6,549 nucleotides of DNA from positions 1 to 6,549 of the forward strand of contig JACMOA010000151.1 of assembly GCA_014378225.1 (NCBI GenBank), written 5' to 3'. The DNA comes from Deinococcales bacterium. GTDB taxonomy: Bacteria; Deinococcota; Deinococci; Deinococcales; Deinococcaceae. Within the stretch, counting starts at the first letter, position 1. Each line of letters begins with the position of its first letter. Of the stretch, positions 1-5,172 are shown piece after piece. The notes under the pieces were generated by a model, which was not told where the DNA came from, searched no databases, and saw only the letters and a list, made by a program, of their open reading frames with translations. A program made the position numbers and the translations under genes.

Positions 1-102
1 GCTCTAGTGGCGTGTATGCGGAAGTTGTTAGTGATTCTCAATGCCATCGTGCGGGACCGAAAGCCCTGGGTGGATGTAACCAAATTGGAGGTGGGGGCTT
101 GA
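1..102 (+). CDS. IS110-family transposase, C-terminal end (partial, runs off left edge)
   Basis: Frame 1 is open from the first base to a TGA at 100-102 and gives 33 residues. They begin ALVACMRKLLVILNAIVRDR and continue with KPWV. The pattern ACMRKLLxILNAxxRDxxPW is the characteristic C-terminal tail of IS110-type (DEDD/Transposase_20) transposases, which move circular intermediates and usually lack long terminal inverted repeats. The catalytic parts lie outside the window, so it cannot be judged whether the copy is intact. I see no clear right end of the element. It probably stops between the TGA and the hairpin at 140-166. No CTCGAG occurs in 1-228, unlike most of the window, which fits a foreign insertion but proves little over so short a stretch. 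Confidence 0.82.
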   Translation, partial: ALVACMRKLLVILNAIVRDRKPWVDVTKLEVGA

Positions 103-139
103 CTTTTAACACGGCTGCTATCGGGCCTGCTCGCCTCGA

Positions 140-166
140 AAAAATCTTGAAACATACAAGATTTTT
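140..166. terminator. AT-rich hairpin, probable bidirectional terminator
   Basis: AAAAATCTTG (140-149) and CAAGATTTTT (157-166) form a perfect 10-bp stem with a 7-base loop. Read on the minus strand, the right arm ends in six T (positions 144-139). The hairpin begins 16 bases past the stop of the acyltransferase gene, where an intrinsic terminator is expected. On the plus strand it lies about 40 bases after the transposase stop. The stem is AT-rich, which makes it weaker than a textbook terminator. Confidence 0.5.
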
Positions 167-181
167 CGGATTCCGTATCAT

Positions 182-1321
182 TCAGCGTCCGCCAAATAGA
201 ATTCCGGACAGATTTATTTTCTCTAACCCTCGAGCCAGCAAAAGTGGCCCCACTATCGCCAGCGCCATGTAAGCTACTAGAGTCAGCACAAAAGAAAAGG
301 AGTTTCCCGGAAAACCCCATTGACCAAAGAAAAAGAGTAGTGCAGGGTGAATCAGGTAGATTTGCAGGCTATAGCGACCCATATATTCAAAGGTGTTGGA
401 AAACCACAGGGCCACAGGGCCAGTTCCCAGCCGTCCCCGCACAAAGCTGTGCGACACGCCCAGTAACACCAGGGCCATTGCGGTGGTGTACAGCCAGTTG
501 GCCCCGTTGTATAGCAAGTTATTCACCGATTCACCGGCCAGCAGCGCGTAAGCCTGATTCACGTAGGCATAGCCAAACAGTGCAGCGGCAGCCAGAATCA
601 ACGGATAATAGCGTTGCCAGAACTGATAAAATCGTGCATAGCGTGCGCCAAAGTACATTCCTAGTAGGATGGATGGCAGATACCACCACACCATAGTGGC
701 CGGGAACTGAAAGTTGAGCTGAAAATCTGATAGCCAGCGGTTCGCCAGAGCAACCACAAGCTGAGCAGCCAGCGCGATGAACAGGACTGGAAAAAATCGC
801 AACTTGAGGCGAAATAAGGGCAGCAGCAGCGGAAAAAGTAGATAAAACTGAAGCGCAATGGTCAGAAAATACAGGTGGTAATAGGCTTTGCCGTAGCGTA
901 GCCAGTAAATCCAGCTCTCGAGCTTGAGGATTTCAGGAAAGGTGAGCGGTGTAGTAACGACCTTGAATAGCGTGTAGAGCATGGTCCAGACTACATACGG
1001 CAGCGCAGAGCGCACAAAGCGCCGCTCGAGAAAGGTGCGAACCTTAAAGGGTTTGCCCAGTGCAGAGCGGGCCAGCAAAAGCGCAGACATGAACAAAAAC
1101 GCTGGAACGGCAAAATGTAGGGTTCGGTTGATAAAGGCTAGAACCCCATAAAGCAAAGATTCGGACTGCAAGAAGCGCAAGGCCATTCCGCTCGAGTGGT
1201 GAATAACCACCTCGAGAATAGCCAAACCCTTGAATACGTTGAAGGCCAGGGTAGTTTCGCGCTCCTGGGTCTGGCTGAGGTCTGTTGAGGTGGGCAGAGG
1301 AGATGTGTCAGTGCGAATCAT
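182..1321 (-). CDS. Acyltransferase family 3 (OafA/YrhL-like) integral membrane protein
   Basis: A 379-residue protein made almost entirely of hydrophobic helices. Family features are visible in order: the first helix with FKGLAILEVVIHHSS (about residues 30-44; His41/42 match the conserved helix-1 histidine), PAFLFMSALLLARS (73-86, equivalent of the FFxLSGFLL segment), ERRFVRSALPYVVW (99-112, the RRxxRxxPxY motif), YHLYFLTIALQFYLLFP (148-164), and a late YMGRYSLQIYLIHP segment near the C terminus. Members transfer acetyl or other acyl groups across the cytoplasmic membrane to sugars of surface polysaccharides, glycolipids or peptidoglycan. The acceptor here cannot be told from sequence. The length fits the family. 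The start is the ATG at 1319-1321, which has no clear Shine-Dalgarno sequence; about 25 polar residues precede the first helix. It stands alone, convergent with the transposase. The 3' half of the gene (235-916) contains no CTCGAG, the longest such gap in the window. Confidence 0.88.
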   Translation of the reverse strand: MIRTDTSPLPTSTDLSQTQERETTLAFNVFKGLAILEVVIHHSSGMALRFLQSESLLYGVLAFINRTLHFAVPAFLFMSALLLARSALGKPFKVRTFLERRFVRSALPYVVWTMLYTLFKVVTTPLTFPEILKLESWIYWLRYGKAYYHLYFLTIALQFYLLFPLLLPLFRLKLRFFPVLFIALAAQLVVALANRWLSDFQLNFQFPATMVWWYLPSILLGMYFGARYARFYQFWQRYYPLILAAAALFGYAYVNQAYALLAGESVNNLLYNGANWLYTTAMALVLLGVSHSFVRGRLGTGPVALWFSNTFEYMGRYSLQIYLIHPALLFFFGQWGFPGNSFSFVLTLVAYMALAIVGPLLLARGLEKINLSGILFGGR

Positions 1322-1531
1322 GAGTTCAAGGGAAAAGTGTCAAAGTTGAACAGACTTCATAAATACGAATAAATTAAACCCTCGAGCTGACCCAGGGCTG
1401 ATTTTTGGATGGGATTCCGAAAGGAAATAGAAGGTTTTCACTCGAGCGAAAGTATAGCTCGAGCGCAGAAAAGAATGGTGCGGCTGACTAGGCGGTGGGT
1501 GAGGCTTGGCTCGAGGAATCAATTTTTGAGC

Positions 1532-1723
1532 CTAGTGTCGTTTCTGAGCCTTCCAGGTTCCCCCGTAAACATAATGTGGATTGTCCAGTGCGGTTTTTCC
1601 TTGACAAGTCAAGCACAAAAAGACCCACTCGAGCGAAGAATCCCGCTGTACTCGGTAGAGCACACTCGAGGTTTCACCACATTCGTCACACTGTTTTTCG
1701 CGGAGTCTTCCTGTTTTGGTCAT
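1532..1723 (-). CDS. Small zinc-ribbon-like protein (63 aa), function unknown
   Basis: The 63-residue product has two Cys pairs, CDEC (12-15) and CLTC (37-40), spaced as in a four-cysteine zinc ribbon. Between them is YRVQRDSSLEWVFLC, and the tail reads NPHYVYGGTWKAQKRH. The tail motif NPxYxYGGTWKxxKR looks like a conserved signature of a small uncharacterised bacterial family, but I cannot name the family with confidence. I chose the ATG at 1721-1723 because GAGGA lies six bases upstream. The upstream ATG at 1763-1765 would add 14 residues and lacks such a site. The gene ends in TAG. Its base sequence shows no sign of decay. Binding of zinc and possibly of nucleic acid is inference from the Cys spacing and the basic tail. 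Confidence 0.72.
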   Translation of the reverse strand: MTKTGRLREKQCDECGETSSVLYRVQRDSSLEWVFLCLTCQGKTALDNPHYVYGGTWKAQKRH

Positions 1724-1729
1724 GGTTTG

Positions 1730-1734
1730 TCCTC
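1730..1734 (-). promoter_or_regulatory. Shine-Dalgarno GAGGA derived from a CTCGAG motif
   Basis: On the minus strand the sequence is CTCGAGGACAAACC followed by the ATG. GAGGA overlaps the 3' half of the palindrome at 1732-1737 and sits six bases before the start codon of the zinc-ribbon-like gene. It decides that start over the in-frame ATG further upstream. Confidence 0.65.
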
Positions 1735-1804
1735 GAGCATATAGTTTCTTGCCTAATTTCCCCAATTCTCAAACCATAATCTTGTTAAGCTCAGTTTCAA
1801 TAGA

Positions 1805-1838
1805 GCGCTCGAGTCTATTTGGGAGGATTCTCGAGCGC
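1805..1838. repeat. Inverted repeat built from two CTCGAG copies
   Basis: GCGCTCGAG (1805-1813) and CTCGAGCGC (1830-1838) are perfect reverse complements with a 16-base spacer. The hairpin lies between the broken VOC gene and the zinc-ribbon-like gene. Neither strand has a T-run after the stem, so it is not a canonical intrinsic terminator. It may only reflect two nearby palindromes with the same GCG flank. Confidence 0.45.
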
Positions 1839-1852
1839 GAACTGTCTTGGAA

Positions 1853-2245
1853 TTAGGTGGGTGCTTGCGCCAGCGACAGAATACTGCCACCCAAACTTTT
1901 GAAGTAGGCTACTCGCCCTCCTCCTTCAAAAATGGCAATACCCTGCGGGTTGGTTTGCAGTCCTGCCTGCTAATACCGCTCAAAGACGACCTCTCGAGCC
2001 GTTAGAGCGTTCACCGCATCCTCTATGTTCTACACTCCCCAACTGACCTGGGTGGTTTTCGAGGTTCCCGCACTAGCAGGCGACACGTAAAGCCGAAAGC
2101 AGGTATCCTCGCCACAAACGTACTCCCAATTTTCATCGGAGCCAGTGCTGCGCGACAAGCCAAGCTTACCCTCGTAGAACGCTTTAGCTAGAGCTGTGTC
2201 CGACACAGCCATCCCAAAACCAACGCGACAGTTGTTTAAGTCCAT
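1853..2245 (-). pseudogene. VOC-superfamily (glyoxalase/bleomycin-resistance-like) protein, broken by two in-frame TAG codons
   Basis: Reading from the ATG at 2243-2245, the N-terminal part gives MDLNNCRVGFGMAVSD, AKAFYEGKLGL, WEYVCGEDTCFRLYVSPASAG and TTQVSWGV, typical of a single-domain VOC protein (FYxxxLGL, then the strand carrying the metal-ligand side). A TAG stands at 2030-2032. The same frame then continues through NIEDAVNALTAREVVFERY to a second TAG at 1970-1972. After it come QAGLQTNPQGIAIFEGGG and VAYFKSLGGSILSLAQ before a TAA at 1853-1855. The tail matches the family ending (VAxFxDPxGNxLxLxQ), but the DPDGN turn has become SLGGS. No frameshift is needed: both lesions are point stops. 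An in-frame ATG at 2297-2299 would add 18 atypical residues, and neither start has a good Shine-Dalgarno sequence. TAG ends two intact genes here, so readthrough is unlikely. Confidence 0.8.
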
Positions 2246-2259
2246 AAATCTAACAAGGG

Positions 2260-2468
2260 TTCGGAAGGTTTTCAGAATATAAATTCCTGATGTAAACACA
2301 GTTTATCAATTCCTGACAAAATTAACGAATGTGCGCGTTTCGAGGAAGTTGCGTTTTATTCGGCAAGTCGTGTTGGATGAGGAATCGGGGGCCTTCGAGT
2401 TTCTCTCGAGTCAGTGAGATTGTTTTGATTCTGGCGTAATATTATCGTCCTGTACAAAACCTTCCGAA
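2260..2468. repeat. 13-bp inverted repeat flanking about 180 bp of gene-free DNA
   Basis: TTCGGAAGGTTTT (2260-2272) and AAAACCTTCCGAA (2456-2468) are perfect reverse complements. They enclose 183 bases that hold the region upstream of the VOC pseudogene and no convincing open frame. The arrangement could be the ends of a small non-autonomous element (MITE-like). I see no target-site duplication outside the arms and only one CTCGAG (2405) inside. Chance is possible: a 13-bp match somewhere in the whole window is not very improbable, although so close a pair is. Confidence 0.4.
2282..2316. promoter_or_regulatory. Operator-like cluster of direct and inverted repeats
   Basis: AATTCCTGA occurs at 2282-2290 and again at 2308-2316, 26 bases apart start to start. 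Between them lies TAAAC-ACA-GTTTA (2293-2305), a perfect dyad. The cluster sits 37 bases or more upstream of the chosen start of the VOC gene, a plausible place for a regulator site, but no promoter hexamers could be assigned with confidence. Confidence 0.3.
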
Positions 2469-2507
2469 TCATTGTCCTAATGAAGCTACAGCAATTACGC
2501 TCCCAAA

Positions 2508-2741
2508 TCATTTTGTCCGTTCTACCTCGCTCGAGAGCTTGAGCACCCGGTCCCCGTCCGCCTGTTCAATGAGCAGTGCAGGATTTTCTTCGCTACCGTT
2601 GCGGGTGATTTCCTTGCCTTTGATTTCTCGAGAGATGTGTTCTTTGTGGACCTCGAGCACCTTACCTTCTGCCTCACCTGTGCCGTACTTCCACTTCACC
2701 GCACTACCCTCGCGCAGGGTGTGTTCTGGGTGGCCGCTCAT
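2508..2741 (-). CDS. DUF2945 / HVA1-type Tudor-like small protein (77 aa)
   Basis: The product begins MSGHPEHTLREGSAVKWKYG, then GTGEAEGKVLEVHKEH, a GKEITRNGSEENPALLIEQ segment and DGDRVLKLSSEVER. This is the layout of the DUF2945/HVA1 Tudor-like family: a G-x-V-x-W strand, a GxGxVxxV turn, a xPxYLIE strand, and a final KxSxLxxL-like strand. Family members are about 60-80 residues and their biochemical role is not established, although the fold suggests binding to a protein or nucleic acid. The ATG at 2739-2741 overlaps the TGA of the upstream gene (ATGA), with GAGGA six bases before it. An in-frame start at 2780 lies inside the upstream gene and would add 13 unrelated residues. Coupled translation makes it the second gene of a two-gene operon. 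Confidence 0.8.
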   Translation of the reverse strand: MSGHPEHTLREGSAVKWKYGTGEAEGKVLEVHKEHISREIKGKEITRNGSEENPALLIEQADGDRVLKLSSEVERTK

Positions 2742-3061
2742 GCCTTTTCCTCGAGTTCGGCTTTGAGTTTCTCGCTCCACTCACGGCCTGCGTCTCCGCC
2801 CCACAGCATCCAGGCGATGTAACCATTAGAGGGTTTTTCGTCGTCCTTGCCATCCTGCTCTAGCTTGTCCCCGGCGTGGCGCGGGAAATATTTGGAAACG
2901 TGCAGAACTTCCTCGGCACTCAGATGTTCACCACTCGAGAGTTTCTGGGCCATCTCGAGGCCCACTTCTGTGCCGCCGTATCCCTGTTCTTCGTGCAGCT
3001 CGAGGCCCTTTCTTGCCGCTGTTTTCACTTTTGCGGGAACTTCGTAAGTCTTGGTCGCCAT
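2738..3061 (-). CDS. Small acidic protein with a phage-type WGGDAG domain (107 aa)
   Basis: The product starts MATKTYEVPAKVKTAARKGL and contains EEQGYGGTEVGLEMAQKLSS, LSAEEVLHVSKYFPRHAGDK and, near the end, PSNGYIAWMLWGGDAGREW. The pattern of P-x-x-V-x-x-A-x-x-G-L, a G-G-T-x-V-G turn, a helix ending in YFxRH, and PSxGYIAWxLWGGDAGxxW is one I recall from phage- and plasmid-associated proteins, where it can be fused to larger virion or DNA-processing proteins. Here it stands alone, and the name and function remain unknown. I chose the ATG at 3059-3061: GGGAG lies upstream at a rather long 11-base spacing, and the family-like sequence begins here. The frame stays open to 3328, but that stretch looks like non-coding hairpin DNA. 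The TGA overlaps the start of the DUF2945 gene, so the two are probably co-translated. Confidence 0.72.
   Translation of the reverse strand: MATKTYEVPAKVKTAARKGLELHEEQGYGGTEVGLEMAQKLSSGEHLSAEEVLHVSKYFPRHAGDKLEQDGKDDEKPSNGYIAWMLWGGDAGREWSEKLKAELEEKA
2748..2752 (-). promoter_or_regulatory. Shine-Dalgarno GAGGA of the DUF2945 gene, derived from a CTCGAG motif
   Basis: The minus strand reads CTCGAGGAAAAGGC before the ATG. GAGGA is again drawn from a CTCGAG palindrome (2750-2755) and again lies six bases before the start, the same geometry as at the zinc-ribbon-like gene. It lies inside the 3' end of the upstream coding region. Confidence 0.65.
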
Positions 3062-3081
3062 TTTCTTCTTTACTCCCTCGG

Positions 3082-3096
3082 TTGCCCATTGGGCAA
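3082..3096. promoter_or_regulatory. Palindrome TTGCCCA-T-TGGGCAA, possible operator
   Basis: Perfect 7-bp arms around a single central base, located 21-35 bases upstream of the start codon of the WGGDAG-domain gene on the minus strand. The position, just ahead of the ribosome-binding site, suits a repressor site overlapping the promoter or early leader. No regulator is encoded nearby. Confidence 0.35.
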
Positions 3097-3254
3097 GTCG
3101 CCTACTACGCTCGAGGGTAAACCGTAAGTTTGAAGCTCGGCTGAGGCAGGTCTGAATAACTGAGCGCAAAAGTCTGGACCTCTTGGCAAACAATGAGGAC
3201 AAAGTCTTTTTTAGAACTGGACTCACCCTGCGTTTTCTACTATGCTGGGTTTTA

Positions 3255-3287
3255 CAACGTCTCGCACTCGAGCAGTCCGAGACGTTG
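3255..3287. other. Stable 10-bp hairpin with CTCGAG in the loop
   Basis: CAACGTCTCG (3255-3264) and CGAGACGTTG (3278-3287) pair perfectly around a 13-base loop that contains CTCGAG (3267-3272). There is no T-run directly after the stem on either strand, so it is unlikely to be an intrinsic terminator. It sits 176 bases before the dsRNA-binding gene and could be part of a leader or a small RNA. Confidence 0.55.
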
Positions 3288-3462
3288 CAGCGGAGTGAGC
3301 GCGTTTTTGCAATCCCCCCAAAACCCACGGCGCGGTTCTCTAAAGTTCAGAGAATCCAAGCCTCGAGCCGGACTTCCATGCGGTAAGAAGTCTGACGACG
3401 CAGTGCTCGAGACTTGAGGCCGGGATGAGGTTTGCTTTGAAGCCGCTCTGCAAAGGAATTCC

Positions 3463-3981
3463 ATGAAAAATCCCAAAGGCGACCTGATCGAGTATTGCCG
3501 CACCATGCGGTTGCGCTCGCCCAAATTTGAAACCCGTGGCACCGGCAGCGACCACGAACCCCTGTTCATTACCGACATTCTGGTGGACAACGAAGTAAAA
3601 GCTACTGGACAGGGAACAAGCAAGCGCGACAGCGAACGCATGGCCTCCGAGCTGGCTTTTGAGAGTTTGCTGGCCCAGAACGGCCCCGCTCCCCAGCGAG
3701 AAAATCGACCAAACCCCACCTCGAGCAATCCTGCGCGTCAGAAATCAGGCGGCTCGAGCGAGTCTTACCCCATCTACGCTGAGGTTCTGGTGGCGTCTCT
3801 CAACATCGCCAACAGCCGGGTAGACAGCAACCGACGCGGCCCAGAGAGCATTGATTTGGTTCGTAAAATGACCCTGGATTTGTACAAAGGTCTGCTCGAG
3901 GAACTGGGAACAGCTTCGGATTCGGTGGGTTCAGACTCCAGTGGGGTCACGCTCGAAGAATTGGAAAGCGGTAGAGCCTGA
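3463..3981 (+). CDS. Stand-alone double-stranded RNA-binding domain protein (172 aa)
   Basis: Residues 4-70 form a double-stranded RNA-binding motif. PKGDLIEYCRTM is helix 1 (the PxxxLxEYxQ signature), FITDILVDNEVKATGQG is the central sheet, and TSKRDSERMASELAFESLL is the C-terminal helix, carrying the basic S-K-R...A cluster (Lys54, Arg55) that contacts the RNA backbone in this family. In bacteria the motif is best known as the C-terminal part of RNase III. Here no RNase III catalytic domain is present. A polar Pro/Ser/Asn linker (about 71-98) leads to a second segment (about 100-150, YPIYAEVLVASLNIANSRVD...) that I do not recognise, and an acidic tail. The start is well supported: AAGGA at 3453-3457 is five bases before the ATG. 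Two CTCGAG copies in the linker encode Ser-Ser. A role in dsRNA binding or RNA stability is inference from the domain. Confidence 0.85.
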   Translation: MKNPKGDLIEYCRTMRLRSPKFETRGTGSDHEPLFITDILVDNEVKATGQGTSKRDSERMASELAFESLLAQNGPAPQRENRPNPTSSNPARQKSGGSSESYPIYAEVLVASLNIANSRVDSNRRGPESIDLVRKMTLDLYKGLLEELGTASDSVGSDSSGVTLEELESGRA

Positions 3982-4037
3982 AAAAGTAGGTTTTCTGGAA
4001 AAGTGGTGCTCTTTAGCATCAAACGCTAGGACTGCAG

Positions 4038-4085
4038 CAAACGTCAAACGTCAAACGCTAAAAACAGGTTGGCGTTTGACGTTTG
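4038..4085. repeat. Heptamer repeat (CAAACGT x3) forming a 14-bp hairpin
   Basis: CAAACGT, CAAACGT and CAAACGC follow each other directly at 4038-4058. After a 13-base spacer, GCGTTTG and ACGTTTG (4072-4085) form the exact reverse complement of the last 14 bases. A further TCAAACGCTA at 4019-4028 repeats 4051-4060. It lies between the dsRNA-binding gene and the HAD gene. There is no T-run after the stem, so termination of the upstream gene is possible but not typical. Confidence 0.75.
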
Positions 4086-4146
4086 CCTGGAAAATTGAAT
4101 GTTGGTGATTCTAACTCCAACTCAAAAATGGACCACCAAAAACCTG

Positions 4147-4152
4147 TACCCT
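4147..4152 (+). promoter_or_regulatory. Possible leaderless -10 element (TACCCT) for the HAD gene
   Basis: TACCCT fits the TAnnnT form and ends six bases before the ATG at 4159, the geometry of leaderless transcripts that are common in Deinococcus and Thermus. The HAD gene has no Shine-Dalgarno sequence, which agrees. I see no good -35 hexamer, so support is limited. Confidence 0.3.
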
Positions 4153-4158
4153 AAACCC

Positions 4159-4836
4159 ATGAACTTCCCTTACAAAGGCGTGCTCTTTGACATGGACGGC
4201 ACCCTGGTCCATAACGCTCTGTACCACCGTCAGGCGTGGCAGGAAGTGGCGCTCGAGCTGTTAAAACTCGTGGTCACGAACGAGGATTACGCTTTAAAGG
4301 TGGACGGCGGACGCAATCCTGAAATTATGGCCCGCCTGACTGGGCAGGTTCCCGCTCCAGAAGCCGCGCTCGAGTTTCATAATGCGAAAGAAGGCCGTTA
4401 CCGTGATTTAGCCAGGGGCTTGCTCTCGGAGTTGGCAGGGGCTACCGCGTACCTTAACTGGCTCGAGGAGCACAACATTCCCTGCACACTGGTCACGAGT
4501 TCTGACCCTGTAAATGTAGAGTTCGTATTCGAGCAAATTGGTCTGGGACAGCGCTTTGTGCATCGGGTGATGGGAACCGATGTGCAGAACGGCAAGCCGC
4601 ACCCCGAACCCTATTTGCGTGGCGCGGCCCTGCTGGGCCTTGAGCCAGAAGAGTGTCTGGTTCACGAGGATGCAGTAAACGGCATCAAAAGCGGGCTGGA
4701 CGCGGGTTGTACGGTGTGCGCCATCGCGTCGCACTCGAGCGTGGAAAGCTTACTGGCCGCTGGAGCGCAGTTTGCGGTGCCAGATTTCATGGTCTGGCTC
4801 GAGCAGATTCAGCAGGGAGAACTTCAAAAATCGTGA
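4159..4836 (+). CDS. HAD-superfamily hydrolase, beta-phosphoglucomutase/phosphatase-like (225 aa)
   Basis: Cytosolic haloacid-dehalogenase-type enzyme using an aspartyl-phosphate intermediate. All four motifs are visible: VLFDMDGTL (8-16; nucleophile Asp11, acid/base Asp13), LVTSSD (111-116; motif II), NGKPHPEPY (144-152; motif III Lys146) and [12 protein letters not shown] (168-179; motif IV Glu170-Asp171). A helical cap lies between motifs I and II (about 20-90), which puts it in subfamily I with beta-phosphoglucomutase, phosphoglycolate phosphatase and sugar-phosphate phosphatases. The exact substrate cannot be assigned. The chosen ATG (4159-4161) is where family similarity begins. An in-frame ATG at 4099 would add 20 unlikely residues. 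Its TGA overlaps the GTG of the next gene, so the two are coupled. Five in-frame CTCGAG copies occur, four reading Leu-Glu. Confidence 0.88.
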   Translation: MNFPYKGVLFDMDGTLVHNALYHRQAWQEVALELLKLVVTNEDYALKVDGGRNPEIMARLTGQVPAPEAALEFHNAKEGRYRDLARGLLSELAGATAYLNWLEEHNIPCTLVTSSDPVNVEFVFEQIGLGQRFVHRVMGTDVQNGKPHPEPYLRGAALLGLEPEECLVHEDAVNGIKSGLDAGCTVCAIASHSSVESLLAAGAQFAVPDFMVWLEQIQQGELQKS

Positions 4837-5162
4837 AAGGCGAAGAAGCCGAAACCCGCGCCCTCGAGCACCTACTGGCTCAGGGTCACGTTCTGCTCGA
4901 GCGCAATTACCGCATTCGGGGCGGCGAAATAGATTTGATTACGCTCGAGGGTGAGGTGATGGTGTTCACCGAGGTCAAGCAGCGCAAGCGGGGAAACTTT
5001 GGAACCGCGCTCGAGTCGGTGAGCGCCAAAAAAGTGAAGCTCGTACGGAGGGCCGCGCTGCGCTATATGAAGCGGGACGACTTATTTTGCCGCTTTGATG
5101 TGATTGCCATTGAGGGAGACCCCTTGAGCGGAGCGTTAATCTGGGTGCAAGACGCTTTTTAG
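4833..5162 (+). CDS. yraN: UPF0102 / YraN-family nuclease-fold protein (109 aa)
   Basis: The product starts (M)[18 protein letters not shown] and continues [16 protein letters not shown], then [14 protein letters not shown]. This is the UPF0102 signature: G-x-x-x-E-x-x-A, NYR, GEIDLI and (V)EVKxR. Asp34, Glu47 and Lys49 match a PD-(D/E)xK-type core, so a role in DNA processing is suggested by the fold, although the function of the family is not firmly settled. Length is normal, slightly short. The start is the GTG at 4833-4835, which overlaps the TGA of the HAD gene. The GGGAG at 4815-4819 is 13 bases away, longer than ideal, so expression probably relies on coupling. All four CTCGAG copies lie in frame as Leu-Glu (CTC GAG). 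It ends in TAG only ten bases from the convergent gene. Confidence 0.9.
   Translation: MKGEEAETRALEHLLAQGHVLLERNYRIRGGEIDLITLEGEVMVFTEVKQRKRGNFGTALESVSAKKVKLVRRAALRYMKRDDLFCRFDVIAIEGDPLSGALIWVQDAF
5131..5160 (+). terminator. yraN: Weak hairpin plus T-run overlapping the end of yraN
   Basis: AGCGT (5132-5136) pairs with ACGCT (5152-5156), with an added G-U pair, around a 15-base loop. It is followed at once by T to position 5160. The stem is short and lies within the last codons, so it is only a candidate for ending the HAD-yraN transcript before the convergent gene. Confidence 0.25.
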
Positions 5163-5172
5163 CGGTTAGGGT

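Larger units (their letters stand above)
3062..3462. other. 401-bp divergent intergenic region with several hairpins
   Basis: No protein gene is supported here; the open frames that cross it have no family likeness. It separates the minus-strand WGGDAG gene from the plus-strand dsRNA-binding gene and must hold promoters for both, though I found no convincing -35/-10 pair. It contains: a dyad TTGCCCA-T-TGGGCAA (3082-3096); a perfect 10-bp stem with 13-base loop (3255-3264 with 3278-3287); TTCTCT/AGAGAA (3336-3341 with 3349-3354, 7-base loop); and GACTTC/GAAGTC (3371-3376 with 3387-3392, 10-base loop). It also holds four CTCGAG copies (3110, 3267, 3362, 3406). An unannotated small RNA or a structured leader of the dsRNA-binding gene is possible but unproven. 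Confidence 0.5.

Noticed and set aside
12..272. Plus-strand open frame across the transposase end and terminator
   Set aside because: It crosses the hairpin at 140-166 and the end of the acyltransferase gene; the transposase tail is clearly in another frame.
244..696. Plus-strand 150-codon open frame
   Set aside because: It is antisense to conserved helices of the acyltransferase and shows no family pattern.
1338..1343. TTGACA (minus strand) as -35 of the acyltransferase gene
   Set aside because: The -10 would fall inside the first codons and the bases there (TGATTC) do not fit.
1340..1522. Minus-strand 60-codon open frame between acyltransferase and zinc-ribbon-like gene
   Set aside because: No family likeness, no ribosome-binding site, Pro/Ser/His-rich composition typical of a chance frame.
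3062..3328. N-terminal extension of the WGGDAG-domain gene up to 3328
   Set aside because: The extension covers the hairpins of the divergent spacer and is Arg/Ser-rich without family likeness; similarity begins at the ATG at 3061.
3252..3728. Minus-strand 158-codon open frame
   Set aside because: It lies antisense to the dsRNA-binding domain, which has a clear start, ribosome-binding site and conserved motif.
4408..4734. Minus-strand open frames opposite the HAD gene
   Set aside because: They are antisense shadows of a gene in which all four HAD motifs are intact.
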